From positions 24,632,186 to 24,696,185 of the forward strand of contig OY804585.1 of assembly GCA_963680875.1 (NCBI GenBank): DNA of 64,000 bases. The letters run 5' to 3'. Under the pieces are notes generated by a model. That model was not told the origin of the DNA, did not search any database, and saw nothing but the letters and a program-made list of their open reading frames with translations. Below, in pieces: positions 1 to 12,500 of the stretch (the first letter of the stretch is position 1; each line of letters begins with the position of its first letter). This DNA comes from Bathymodiolus brooksi. Taxonomy: Eukaryota > Mollusca > Bivalvia > Mytilida > Modiolidae. The translations under genes and the position numbers were made by a program.

Positions 1-35
1 TATTAAGATTCCTTATGATGATACAAATGCATTGG

Positions 36-395
36 TTGTGTTATAGCATGATCACCTCGAGTTGTGCAGATCATGGTTTCCAGCCGCTGTCAAGTCAAAG
101 CAAAGATTACAAAGTGGGTATTTGCTGTTCTTGTGCTAAGTATACAGCAATAAGGAGAAAGAGCAAAGACTGGGTGATTTGGTATTGAGATAATATGTCG
201 GAGTGGTGTGAAATGTTTATCTGCGGACTGTTATTTCATTGAGGTAGCACTAAAAAAAATCCAACCAAGCGTGTTGGTCTAGTACAAAGTTGACATCATC
301 TCATCGAAATATAACTCGTTCTCACCATGATATAGGTGAAACAATTCTCACTTAGCATTATATAACAATCACTCACTCACTAGATTTATTTAGCG
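36..395 (+). mobile_element. tRNA-derived SINE (second family), copy A
   Basis: Homologous along its length to 19498-19850, which has the better tRNA head. Shared landmarks are 'aaggagaaagagcaaagac', 'gtgttggtctagtacaaag' and the tail 'catgatataggtgaaa'. The tRNA-like head here is degenerate. Its duplicate lies at 56752-57110. Confidence 0.7.
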
Positions 396-438
396 GCATA
401 TTATTAAGTAAAATTAGATTTTTTTTATGATATTACAG

Positions 439-573
439 GCATCAACAACTACTGACGTTGTCGTAGTTCCTCTTGGTAATCTGATTGTAATGTTTAATGG
501 TCCTAATAATGTGATACAGAAAAGATTTGATAAACTGTTAGACTATGATTCCATGCAGAGCAAAGAAGAAAAG
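439..573 (+). CDS. DNMBP: Copy A exon: BAR segment 4
   Basis: 135 bp, phase 0 at both ends, with acceptor 'tattacag' and donor 'gtgggt'. It encodes 45 residues beginning [20 protein letters not shown], with a helix containing [13 protein letters not shown]. Three bases differ from the equivalent exon at 57154-57288 and all three change the residue (N/K, V/L, Y/C). Confidence 0.85.
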
Positions 574-3500
574 GTGGGTCATATCATAGATTTATAGAAT
601 GATTTTTATGGTGCTTTCTTGCACACCATTACTTTATCCATCTCAAAGTAAAAATAATCAAGTTTAAACAGTGATGGTCAACAATTCGACCAATATCAAC
701 AAATTGAACAAACGCATCTTACCTCAAATCACTGAATAAATAAATAAAAAAAGACCATGACACATAGTGTTGTAAATCCTGGTCCTGGAATGAGACAGGC
801 GCAACAATATGGTGGGGTTAAAGTGCTTAATGGGATCCCAACCCTTCTTCATAATTGTATTTACAATGGCAATACAGATATAAGATGAACACCTTGACTA
901 TTACATCACTAAATAATAAGGTTAGGATTATGGTGATTAACGCCACTTTCAACAATATTTCAGTTATGATTGTGGTGATCAGTTTTATTGGTGGAGGAAA
1001 CCAAGTTACCTGGAGAAAATCACTGACTTGCCGCAAGTAACTGACAAACTTCATCACATAATGCTGTATCGCGTATGCTTTGCCATGAACAGGATTCAAA
1101 CTCACAACTTTAGTGGTAATAAGCACTGATTGCATAGGTAGTTGAAAATCCAACTACCATACGATAACGACCACGACGGCCCCTTTGATTTCATCACAAT
1201 AAATGAGGACATTACATCTGAGGAGCATTTATTTTGTGTCTAAAAATATTTATATTTCATGATGCGAATTCATAACTTAAATAGTAATAGGTATTGATTG
1301 CATTAATAGGCATAAATTCAACTACTGAAGATCGTGCCCATGTAGTTGTTACGGCAATCATTTGTTTACATATTGTAGTTGTTAAGGCAATCATTTGTTT
1401 ACAGATTGTAGTTGTTAAGGCAATCATTTGTTTACATATTGTAGTTGTTAAGGCAATCATTTGTTTACAGAATTAACCAGTAACATAAGTATTTTAGACT
1501 AGCTAACTGTATTCTCTTTATGATCACCATAAGGGCTGTGGTCATCGTGATCGTATGGTAGTTATTTACAACTACCTGTACAATCAATGTTTATCACCAA
1601 TAAAGTTTGAATCCCACTCATGGTGAGGTGTACTCGATTCAACTTTATGTGAAAAAGTTTGTCAGTATAAGTGACTTGCGACAGGGTTCTTGTTTTTTCC
1701 TGTTACTCCGGTTTCCTTCACCAATAAAATTGACCGCCACGATATACCGTATAGCCGGTAATTTCTGCGGCTATCTAATTTCTACGGTATTCTGCGGTCA
1801 ACTCCGGACCGCAGAAATTAAAATTGCAGAATATTATGTAAAATAAATGTTTAATGTACATGTCCCGTAATAATAAATCAGTACAAATTACCTTCAAACT
1901 CTAACTCCATCTAACCTTAATACTAAAACATTTATACTAATAATTAAAACAGATCTATTTTATAAACATACAAAAATAACCTTTTAAAATAAAACAAACT
2001 CTATATAAAATCATAAAGCTTTGTACAAAGAAAAACAAATGTGTAAAAGTTAAAATCATACAATATTAGAAATTTGCTAAATAGACTTTAGATTTGAATT
2101 AAACTAAAAGTTTGCTTTAATTAACTTAAATTTTACTATATAAATGCTTTAACTAAGAAAACATGTGATGAAAACAATTGTTATTATTTTTATCAGATAT
2201 TGTTTTTTATTTGCAATCATTTTCATATACCATTATAGTCATTGAAAAACCTATACATAGATATTTAAAGATCAAAGAAATAAGTTGAATGATTGATAAT
2301 TGACACCTGTCAAAAACCACTTATTAGTTTGTATATCAATCAATTCCTTTCTTTTGACAAGTGAATTTATGGTTTAAAAGTAATTAAATAACATTGAGAT
2401 TAAGTTAACAACATAATTAAAAAAATATAATGGTAGAATAAATTCCTTACAACGTCTCTGTTATTTCTTTTTAGAGAAAACACAGAGATGTATACTTAGA
2501 ATGATAATAAAATTTATAAAATGTAATGTGTATTATAATGTATTACTTTGGTAAAGTAATTCTAATGTAATGCATTACTTTCCAAAATACATGTAATTGT
2601 AATTGTAATATAATGCTGGTTTTGTGAAAGTAATTGTAATGTAATGCATTACATTGCAATGTAATTCGCCCCATGCCTGATGTTTACACAACAATTACAT
2701 GTTATTTAGCTGTGGCATGATTATTATTAACCGTTAATTACAATTAATCTAGATCTAGAAATATTATGATTATACCAAGCTGATACCAATAATAATTGAA
2801 AGAAATGTTTACAATCAAAATAAAGGTTATTAAAGCAATATATCCGACTAAAGATAAATGAATTTAAGGAAGGGTTTCAGTCATCAGTTTAAATCAAAAT
2901 GTCAAATTTCGAACTTTTTGATGAAAAAGTTCAAATATCTTGACCTGCCTCAGTATTTGTTCATTAATATGATCAATTATTGTAAACAAAAGTTTTTATA
3001 TAGATGTTTTATTATCAATATGACAAGACATATATCTGAAACAAATGTGATTAACTGTTATTGGATGAAATTGTGTAACATGGTAATTTTTTTTACCTGT
3101 TTGGTCTGTTGTGTGAATTGCATCTGCCATGTGCTGCACAAAAAAAGAAGTAACAGTACACTGCAACACGAAGTAACATTTTACAAAGTAACATTTTACA
3201 GAGGACACCGTTTACATAGTGTGTAAAAACCCAATATTGATCCAACTGTTGACTTCGTATTTCCTGTCAACAAAATAGATCGCAAAAACAGTGGAAAAAA
3301 TAGTTTGCTTATCTTAACATTATGAAACTGTCCTTCATCACTTCAGTTGTTGCTTCCTGTAATACAAACCATTTTTTTTTCGGGACCGAGATTTTCAATC
3401 CGCAGGAAAATAAATCCGCAAAAATTAAATGTCTTCTTTTTAGTCCAAAACCGCAGAAATTTCACACCGAAGAAATTACCGGTTATACGGTAGCTAAAAT

Positions 3501-6500
3501 GTTGTTCAATGTGGCGTTAACTGTCGTAACCATAACCCTTAACTTATGAATGGGTAAGAGATGTATAAAGATATTACAATCTAATAAAAACTTAATTTGT
3601 ATTACAGGGTTCAGAGAAATCTCTTCAGACAGCCAAGAGTAATTATGAAGCTTTAAATGCCCAACTGTTGGATGAACTACCAAAGATGTACAGCTTGTCA
3701 TTTAAACTACTAAAGGATTGTATAAAAACCTTTGTCCAAGCTCAGAAGAAGTTTTATACCAGTGTACATCACTGTACGACTGAAACTATTCATGTAAGTG
3801 AGGAAAACTGATGAAACATTATATTTTGAGCTATCATAGCTTACCACATTAACATTTCTTTGTCCAATTTAAAATTTAAGGTGTATTTTTTTTACTTTAG
3901 GTGGCCAGACATTTCATTGTTCCTGGTCTTTTCCTAAAGGGTCAGGTCAGCTTTTGTCATCACTTGGTGTCCTTCGCTTTTCGTTGTAAATTTAAGAAAA
4001 AAAACTTCTCCTTTGAAACCACTGAGCCAATTTGGACCAAAGTTAGGCTAAATCATCCTTTGGGTATCTGCTTTCAAAGTTGTGTCTGATTATCTCACCA
4101 ATCATCCAAGATTAATGCAGTTACTATAAATAGAACATAGGGTTAAAACACACAGAGTAGTTACATTTTAATGAGTAGTACGATATATGTTACAAGTTTT
4201 GCTAAAAATATAAGATGTTTTGCTGATTTTTGCCAAAAATATACAAATTAGTATTTTATAGAATGTACGTTAGAGTTATGATGTTGAACGCCACTTTCTT
4301 TCAGTTATGTCATGGCGGTCAGTTTTATTGATGGAGGAAACTGGAGAACACGAGAAAACCACAGACATGTCACATTTCACTGACAAACTTTATCACATAA
4401 TGTTGTATCAAGTACACCTCACCTGTACAGGATTCAAACTCACAACTTTAGTGGTGATAGGCACTGATTGCATAGGTAGTTGTAAATCCAACTACCATAT
4501 GATCAGGACCATGACTGCCCCAGTACAAAGAGTAAATCAAGTTAACAAATTAGAAAAAATATATAAAATCAGGGAGGGGAAATTGACAAAAGAGGTGGTA
4601 AAGATAGATAACCTTACACTTTTATTTGATATGTCCTTATAGATTTATATTTTATTTTTACAGATGCCGTTACAGTCAAAAGGAACAGTCGCATACAATT
4701 TTAATATACACTATGTCACAATAATAGACAAAATGTCTGTCTTACGTATTATACCAAAAGGTTTTAATCCCAAAATGGAAGCTTTAGCTAAGCCAGCAAC
4801 AGGGAAACCAGTTGACAATAAATCAAAATGGATGTCTGTGCCTATGGAAACGACTCCATTACCTGTAAGTTTGATAATTTATAGGACTTGCTGAATATTT
4901 TTTGATTTAACTATGGGACCCTTAAACTAGATAAATATTGGATTTTTGGTATAGGCTATTAATCTATGGATCGAGACATGACTTGTGATAGTTTGAGACT
5001 TAGTAGGTATTTAAACTATGGATCTTGGAATGCCTTATTATCATTTGGATTTTTGGTGACTGAATAGTTATTTAAGGGAAGGATCTTGGATTGCACTTTC
5101 TCCTATGTATACAGTATGTTAGATTTAATCAATTTTATCTTTGACTTTTCTTATCAAAATAAAGAGTTAAATCTAAAGCATGGAACTGCATTGTGTTTAA
5201 ATAAAATAACAATTCACATTTAGGAAAGTTTATGTTGATATGCTGTTTTTATCAAGAATTTCTTTTTCATTTTTATAATTTCCAGGTGTCTTCTTCTGTA
5301 CAAAGTGATACCCAGCGAGTATTTGTGCAACATACATATCCCCCAGATAAATTGTACAAAGTGACCACACCCTACACTGCTGCTGATTCGATGGACATCT
5401 CTGTGACAGAGGGGGTCTGTGTGGGGCACATTGTAGATAAGCATCCCATGGGAAATACAAACAGATGGTTTGTTGATGATGGTGGTATGTATGATATTTT
5501 GGAGAATTATGAGAAATTTTCCTTGTGTTTTCATACAGTAGTCCCCCCTCTTATAAATCCACTTTCACCAAAGTCAACTCCTCTTATAAATCCACTTTCA
5601 CCAATGTCAACTCCTCTTATAAATCCACTTTCTCCAAAGTCAACTCCTCTTATATATCCACTTTCACCAAAGTCAACTCCTCTTTTAAATCCACTTTCAC
5701 CAAAGTCAACTCCTATAAATCCACTTTCACCAAAGTCAACTCCTATAAATCCACTTTCACCAAAATCCACTCCTCTTATAAATCCACTTTCACCAATGTC
5801 AACTCCTCTTATAAATTCACTTTCACCAAAGTCAACTCCTCTTATAAATCCACTTTCACCAAAGTCAACTCCTCTTATAAATCCACTTTCACCAAAGTCA
5901 ACTCCACTTATAGATCCACTTTCACCAGTCGACTCCTCTTATAAATCCACTTTCACCAAAGTAAACTCCACTTATAAATCCACTTTCACCAAAGTCAACT
6001 CTTATAAATCCACTTTCACCAAAGTCAACCCCTCATTTAAATCCACTTTCACCAAGGTCAACCCCTCTTATAAATCCACTTTCATCAATGTCAACTCCTC
6101 TTATAAATCCACTTTCACCAAAGTCAACTCCTCTTATAAATCCACTTTCACCAAAGTCAACTCCTCTTATAAATCCACTTTCACCAAAGTCAACTCCTCT
6201 TATAAATCCACTTTCACCAAAGTCAACTCTTATAAATCCACTTTCACCAAAGTCAACCCCTCATTTAAATCCACTTTCACCAAGGTCAACCCCTCTTATA
6301 AATCCACTTTCATCAATGTCAACTCCTCTTATAAATCCACTTTCACCAAAGTCAACTCCTCTTATAAATCCACTTTCACCAAAGTCAACTCCTCTTATAA
6401 ATCCACTTTCACCAAAGGCAACCCCTCTTATAAATCCACTTTCACCAAAGTCTACTCCTCTTATAAATCCACTTTCACCAAAGTCAACTCCTCTGATAAA

Positions 6501-9500
6501 TCCACTTCCACCAAAGTCAACTCCTCTTATAAATTCACTTTCACCAAAGTCAACCACTCTTATAAATCCACTTTCCCCAAAGGCAACTCCTCTTATAGAT
6601 CCACTTTCACCAAAGTCAACTCCTCTTATAAATCCACTTTCACCAAAGTCAACTCCTCTTATAAATCCACTTACACCAAAGGCAACTCCTCTTATAAATC
6701 CACTTTCACCAAAGTCAACCCCTCTTATAAATCCACTTTCACCAAAGTCAACCCTTCTTATAAATCCACTTTCACCAAAGTCAACCCCTCTTATAAATCC
6801 ACTTTCACCAAAGTCAACTCTTATAAATCCACTTTCACCAAAGTCAATTACTCTTATAGTTCCACTTTCACCAAAGTCAACTCTTATAAATCCACTTTCA
6901 CCGAAGTCAACTCTTATAAATCCCCTTTCACCAAAGTCAATTACTCTTATAGTTCCACTTTCACCAAAGTCAACTCTTATAAATCCACTTTCACCAAAGT
7001 CAACTCTTATAAATCCACTTTCACCGAAGTCAACTCCTTTTATAGATCCACTTTCACCAAAGTCAACTCCTTTTATCAGGCCAGATTTCAGATGCACTAC
7101 TAAATTGTTTCCCCCTCAAGAGAGGCTACACATCTTACAATGCCATATTTTCATTGCAGACGTGGTGGCCTTATAAAAAGGGGGATTACTGTACTCTAAC
7201 CAAGGAAGTTTGGGGTGGGGGTATATAGGAACTATCTGTCAGTAAAGACCAACTCTAGTGTACCAGTTTTCATAAACTGCTGTATAATAATAGGTCACGA
7301 TGTTCACACATTACTTTAAGTTGGTCGTTCTCATCTATAAAGCTAAAACAGTAAGTAGCTGTAAACTGTTGTATAATAATAGGTCACGATGTTCACACAT
7401 TACATTAAGTTGGTCGTTCTCGTCTATAAAGTTAAAAACAGTAAGTAGCTGTATACTGTTGTTTAATAATAGGTCACGATGTTCACACATTACTTTAAGT
7501 TGGTCGTTCTCGTCTATAAAGTTAAAAACAGTAAGTAGCTGTAAACTGGTGTATAATAATAGGTCACGATGTTCACACGTTACTTTAAGTTGGTCATTCT
7601 CATCTATAAAGTTAAAAACAGTAAGTAGCTGTAAATTGTTGTATAATAATAGGTCACGATGTTCACACATTACTTTAAGTTGGTCGATCTCGTCTATAAA
7701 GTTAAAAACAGTAAGTAGCTGTAAACTGTTGTATAATAATAGGTCACGATGTTCACACATTACTTTAAGTTGGTCGTTCTCGTCTATAAAGTTAAAAACA
7801 GTAAGTAGCTGTAAACTGTTGTATAATAATAGGTTACGATGTTCATACATTACTTTAAGTTGGTCGTTCTCGTCTATAAAGTTAAAAACAGTAAGTAGCT
7901 GTAAACTGGTGTATAATAATAGGTCACGATGTTCACACATTACTTTAAGTTGGTCGTTCTCATCTATAAAGTTAAAAACAGTAAGTAGCTGTAAATTGTT
8001 GTATAATAATAGGTCACGATGTTCACACATTACTTTAAGTTGGTCGTTCTCGTCTATAAAGTTAAAAACAGTAAGTAGCTGTAAACTGTTGTATAATAAT
8101 AGGTCACGATGTTCACACATTACTTTAAGTTGGTCGTTCTCGTCTATAAAGTTAAAAACAGTAAGTAGCTGTAAACTGTTGTATAATAATAGGTCACGAT
8201 GTTCACACATTACTTTAAGTTGGTCGTTCTCGTCTATAAAGTTAAAAACAGTAAGTAGCTGTAAACTGTTGTATAATAATAGGTCACGATGTTCACACAT
8301 TACTTTAAGTTGGTCGTTCTCATCTATAAAGTTAAAAACAGTAAGTAGCTGTAAACTGTTGTATAATAATAGGTCACGATGTTCCACACATTATTTTAAG
8401 TTGGTCGTTCTCGTCTATAAAGTTAAAAACAGTAAGTAGCTGTAAACTGTTGTATACTAATAGGTCACGATGTTCACACAGTACTTTAAGTTGGTCGTTC
8501 TCGTCTATAAAGTTAAAAACAGTAAGTAGCTGTAAACTGTTGTATAATAATAGATCCCGATGTTCATACATTACTTTAAGTTGGTCGTTCTCGTCTATAA
8601 AGTTAAAAACAGTAAGTAGCTGTAAACTGTTGTATAATAGTAGGTCACGATGTTCACACATTACTTTAAGTTGGTCGTTCTCCTCTATAAAGTTAAAAAC
8701 AGTAAGTAGCTGTAAACTGTTGTATAATAATAGGTCACGATGTTCACACATTACTTTAAGTTGGTCGTTCTCATCTATAAAGTTAAAAACAGTAAGTAGC
8801 TGTAAACTGTTGTATAATAATAGGTCACGATGTTCACACATTACTTTAAGTTGGTCGTTCTCATCTATAAAGTTAAAAACAGTAAGTAGCTGTAAACTGT
8901 TGTATAATAATAGGTCACGATGTTCACACATTACTTTATGTTGGTCGTTCTCGTCTATAAAGTTAAAAACAGTAAGTAACTGTAAACTGTTGTATAATAA
9001 TAGGTCACGATGTTCACACATTACTTTAAGTTGGTCGTTCTCGTCTATAAAGTCAAAAACAGTAAGTAGCTGTAAACTGTTGTATAATAATAGGTCACGA
9101 TGTTCACACATTACTTTAAGTTGGTCGTTCTCATCTATAAAGTTAAAAACAGTAAGTAGCTGTAAACTGTTGTATAATAATAGGTCACGATGTTCACACA
9201 TTACTTTAAGTTGGTTGTTCTCATCTATAAAGTTAAAAACAGTAAGTAGCTGTAAACTGTTGTATAATAATAGGTCACGATGTTCACACATTACTTTAAG
9301 TTGGTCATTCTCATCTATAAAGTTAAAGACAGTAAGTAGCTGTAAACTGTTGTATAATAATAGGTCACGATGTTCACACATTACTTTAAGTTGGTCTTTC
9401 TCATCTATAAAGTTAAAAACAGTAAGTAGCTGTAAACTGTTGTATAATAATAGGTCACAATGTTCACACATTACTTTAAGTTGGTCGTTCTCGTCTATAA

Positions 9501-12500
9501 AGTTAAAAACAGTAAGTAGCTGTAAACTGTTGTATAATAATAGGTCACGATGTTCACACATTACTTTAAGTTGGTCGTTCTCATCTATAAAGTTAAAAAC
9601 AGTAAGTAGCTGTAAACTGTTGTATAATAATAGGTCACGATGTTCACTCATTACTTTAAGTTCGTCGTTCTCGTCTATAAAGTTAAAAACAGTAAGTAGC
9701 TGTAAACTGTTGTATAATAATAGGTCACGATGTTCACACATTACTTTAAGTTGGTCGTTCTCATCTATAAAGTTAAAAACAGTAAGTAGCTGTAAACTGT
9801 TGTATAATAATAGGTCACGATGTTCACTCATTACTTTAAGTTCGTCGTTCTCGTCTATAAAGTTAAAAACAGTAAGTAGCTGTAAACTGTTGTATAATAA
9901 TAGGTCACGATGTTCACACATTACTTTAAGTTGGTCGTTCTCATCTGTAAAGTTAAAAACAGTAAGTAGCTGTAAACTGTTTACTATTAAAATTTTCCTA
10001 AATTATTTTGCTGAAATTGAATTGCTACATTTTCATGACTAATTTTTTTTATAGACATTTGTCTATATTGCGGCCAGTCAGGGAGAATACAAGATTATCA
10101 AATTGTCTTAGTTTTAGGCATGATATAGCTGAAATATTGTTGAAAGTGGCGTTAAACACCATAAACCAAACCAAATCAAACCTAAGTTTTAGGCCTCTTC
10201 AATATTAACAATGAATTGCTAAGCTGAAAACAATGCACAGTAGTCTGTATATTAAAGTGCCACCCCTCCTGCAATTTAAAAGCGACCTTATAGGAGGGGT
10301 TGCCTCTCTTAAGACGGAAATTTAGCAATATTTTACTACCACAGTGCATCTGAAATCTGGCCTTATAAATAAGGTGGCCTTTGGTGGGAGTTACCTTATA
10401 AGAGGGAGAACTACAGTAACTTCATTATGAACCCAAAAATATTTACACTTATTTAAGTTTTGTTGTGTAGATTTGATTTATTTACCCCTCAATAATTCTA
10501 CTATTTTTTTTTCTTACAGCTACTCAAGGATTTGTTCCAAAAACAGTATTAAAGCTTTATAGTGAAGTAACTACAGGCTCTGCTCAAAATATATACCCTT
10601 CAGTGGATAAAACTGTTTTACTATCTGATGTTACAAATAATGTGATTGGTGAAAAGTCTCCAATGTATGTCCCACTTATAGCAATAACAGATTCTTCCAA
10701 TGATACAATGTCAACCAATCAAATTGAAGATGATGAGGATGAATTAGATTTTGCATTAGATGAAGATATGTGTCCAAATATTTCATCAGAAGAGGTATGT
10801 TTTCTTAACTTTTTACCAATACATGTACTTCACTTTCTAAATAATGTAATTTAGTAAAAACTAAGGTCAAAGTCAGGATAATATAAACAAGTGGTGCAAC
10901 GATCCTATATGCAGATTGTTGTTAACTAGAACTAGAGAAATCCAACTCAGCGACTTGTTGCCATAATCTACATATATTAAAAATAGTTCACTTTGTGTTA
11001 AACAACAATCGCTCATCCACGCCCATTAACTATAGGTATAAAGGTGGGTTTATACTCCGGGTGCGATAGCGATGCGACGGATTTGCGATGTCGCTTTCAA
11101 CATCGCTACCCCATCGCAGCGACAACGCACGTCATCGCTGACCGTCGCAATAATCAAGTTGAAATTTAACTTTATAGCGATATCACCACCGTCGCTGAGT
11201 AATTGTCATCTGAAATCATAAAAAAATATTATCAAAATCACTAGGCCACACGAACTAAAAACGATAGTATAGAGACGCGACAAAAAAGCAATGGTTATGC
11301 AATAGTATAGCTTCTCCATCGTGACAATTTTATTGCTCGTCGCACCCGGAGTATAAATCCACCTTAAGTAGTTGACCTCTTAATTTTTTACCAGTTACTT
11401 CTTGCCGGAGTTCCTAGATGCAGAACTTGTCTAATCTTGTTATATTCCTTTTCAGAGTGTCAAGTGTTATACATGTATTTGAACCGTGAAACATGAATTA
11501 GATAACAATTAACCTTGTGTGGCTTCTAGAAGGCTAAAAAGTGTATTTCCACATGTTTTTGATGAATCTGTATGATGTCATCAGTACTACACTCTTAGTT
11601 AACTTTTTTAATGGTTTCTTAAAGGCAAACTGTCACTATTTTGATAATAGTGCACAATGAAATAGTTCCTCTATTATTGATTGACTTTTTAGTACAAGAT
11701 CCCCCAAAAAAATTCTCAAGTCTTAAAATAATTGGCATTTGAAATTAGTCTTTAATTATCTGTACATCATATATTATGATAAAATTTGTGTATTTCATAT
11801 AAATAAATGCATATATTCATACACATGTCAGCCATATTTACCAGTTAAACAGGTAAGTTACCATGACTACAGGAAGACATTTAATTTACTTGTAATGTAT
11901 GACAAGTTGTTGAATTACTGACAATTTACTTTATATTAATTTACATGTAATTTGTTTAAATAAAAGACTTGCATATTGTATAAGCAAAAAAAAAAAATTA
12001 AAATTTCTTTGATGCAGGGTACAGCTAACCCGAATAATCCAGTCGCTATATTACGCTTTGCTATATCCAGCGATAGTGCCGATAGAGGGTGCAGTATTAT
12101 TCGAGTTAGGATACAGCTCGCTCCAATAAATCTTTTGTACATTACCAATTTGATTCTAAAAATTATGTGTTTTTATGCATAATCTAGTTATCACACTTAT
12201 AGCTGGCAAAATGGTACCCTGTCTAGCAAGAGCAATAGAAAGGACAACGATTTTGAATATAATTTGCAGATATTTAAATCTCGTAAAAAATCAGAGGATG
12301 ATTTTAGAGCAAATAGACAATTTACAAGTTGTTACAACATTAAAAGTTTGAATATGGGAAAAGATATATGTTATTTTCATTGAACTTTGCATGAAGGGGG
12401 ATCCCCTTGCCCACCTTAAAGGGAAATAACTCATGTAAAACACATAATTTTAGAATCAAAGCCGGAAATATGCAAATGGTCTATTGGACATTTGCTAGTT

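Larger units (their letters stand above)
1747..3490 (+). mobile_element. TA-flanked TIR element inserted in a SINE, copy A
   Basis: Terminal inverted repeats begin 'ccgtatagccggtaatttc' at the left and mirror at the right ('gaaattaccggttatacgg'). TA flanks both ends (1745-1746, 3491-3492), and the flanking SINE rejoins across it. No transposase is visible. The interior carries remnants of an hAT-like MITE and of a foldback element. Equivalent element in copy B: 58554-61186. Confidence 0.75.
1..7283 (+). repeat. Segmental duplication, copy A (continues left of window)
   Basis: Collinear, same-strand match to 56717-64000, beginning at the first base of the window, so its left limit is not visible. 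It contains four exons of the RhoGEF and their introns. Most aligned stretches differ by about 2%, apart from the insertions, deletions and inversion listed separately. The right limit is inside the 33-bp satellite or just beyond it. Confidence 0.93.

Noticed and set aside
2858..3226. 122-residue open frame conserved in both duplicate copies (also 60637-61005)
   Set aside because: It lies in an arm of a foldback element; conservation comes from the segmental duplication, and no domain or splice context supports it.
4664..4669. ATG at the start of the linker exon as a translation start
   Set aside because: It directly follows a splice acceptor, and the upstream exon joins in phase, so it is internal methionine.
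5232..7176. Long open frames (623, 362 and 278 codons) over the 33-bp satellite
   Set aside because: They arise because the unit is 33 or 30 bp without stops in several frames. They cross the true SH3 donor, switch frames freely and exist on both strands.
7270..9982. CRISPR array
   Set aside because: Repeats are contiguous with no unique spacers, no cas genes, and the host is a eukaryote. The same holds for the 50-, 35-, 61- and 120-bp arrays.
7300..10042. 30-residue-repeat proteins of 379-530 codons on both strands
   Set aside because: Satellite DNA of stop-free 90-bp units in an intron, with no start context, domain or signal peptide. Both strands are equally open.
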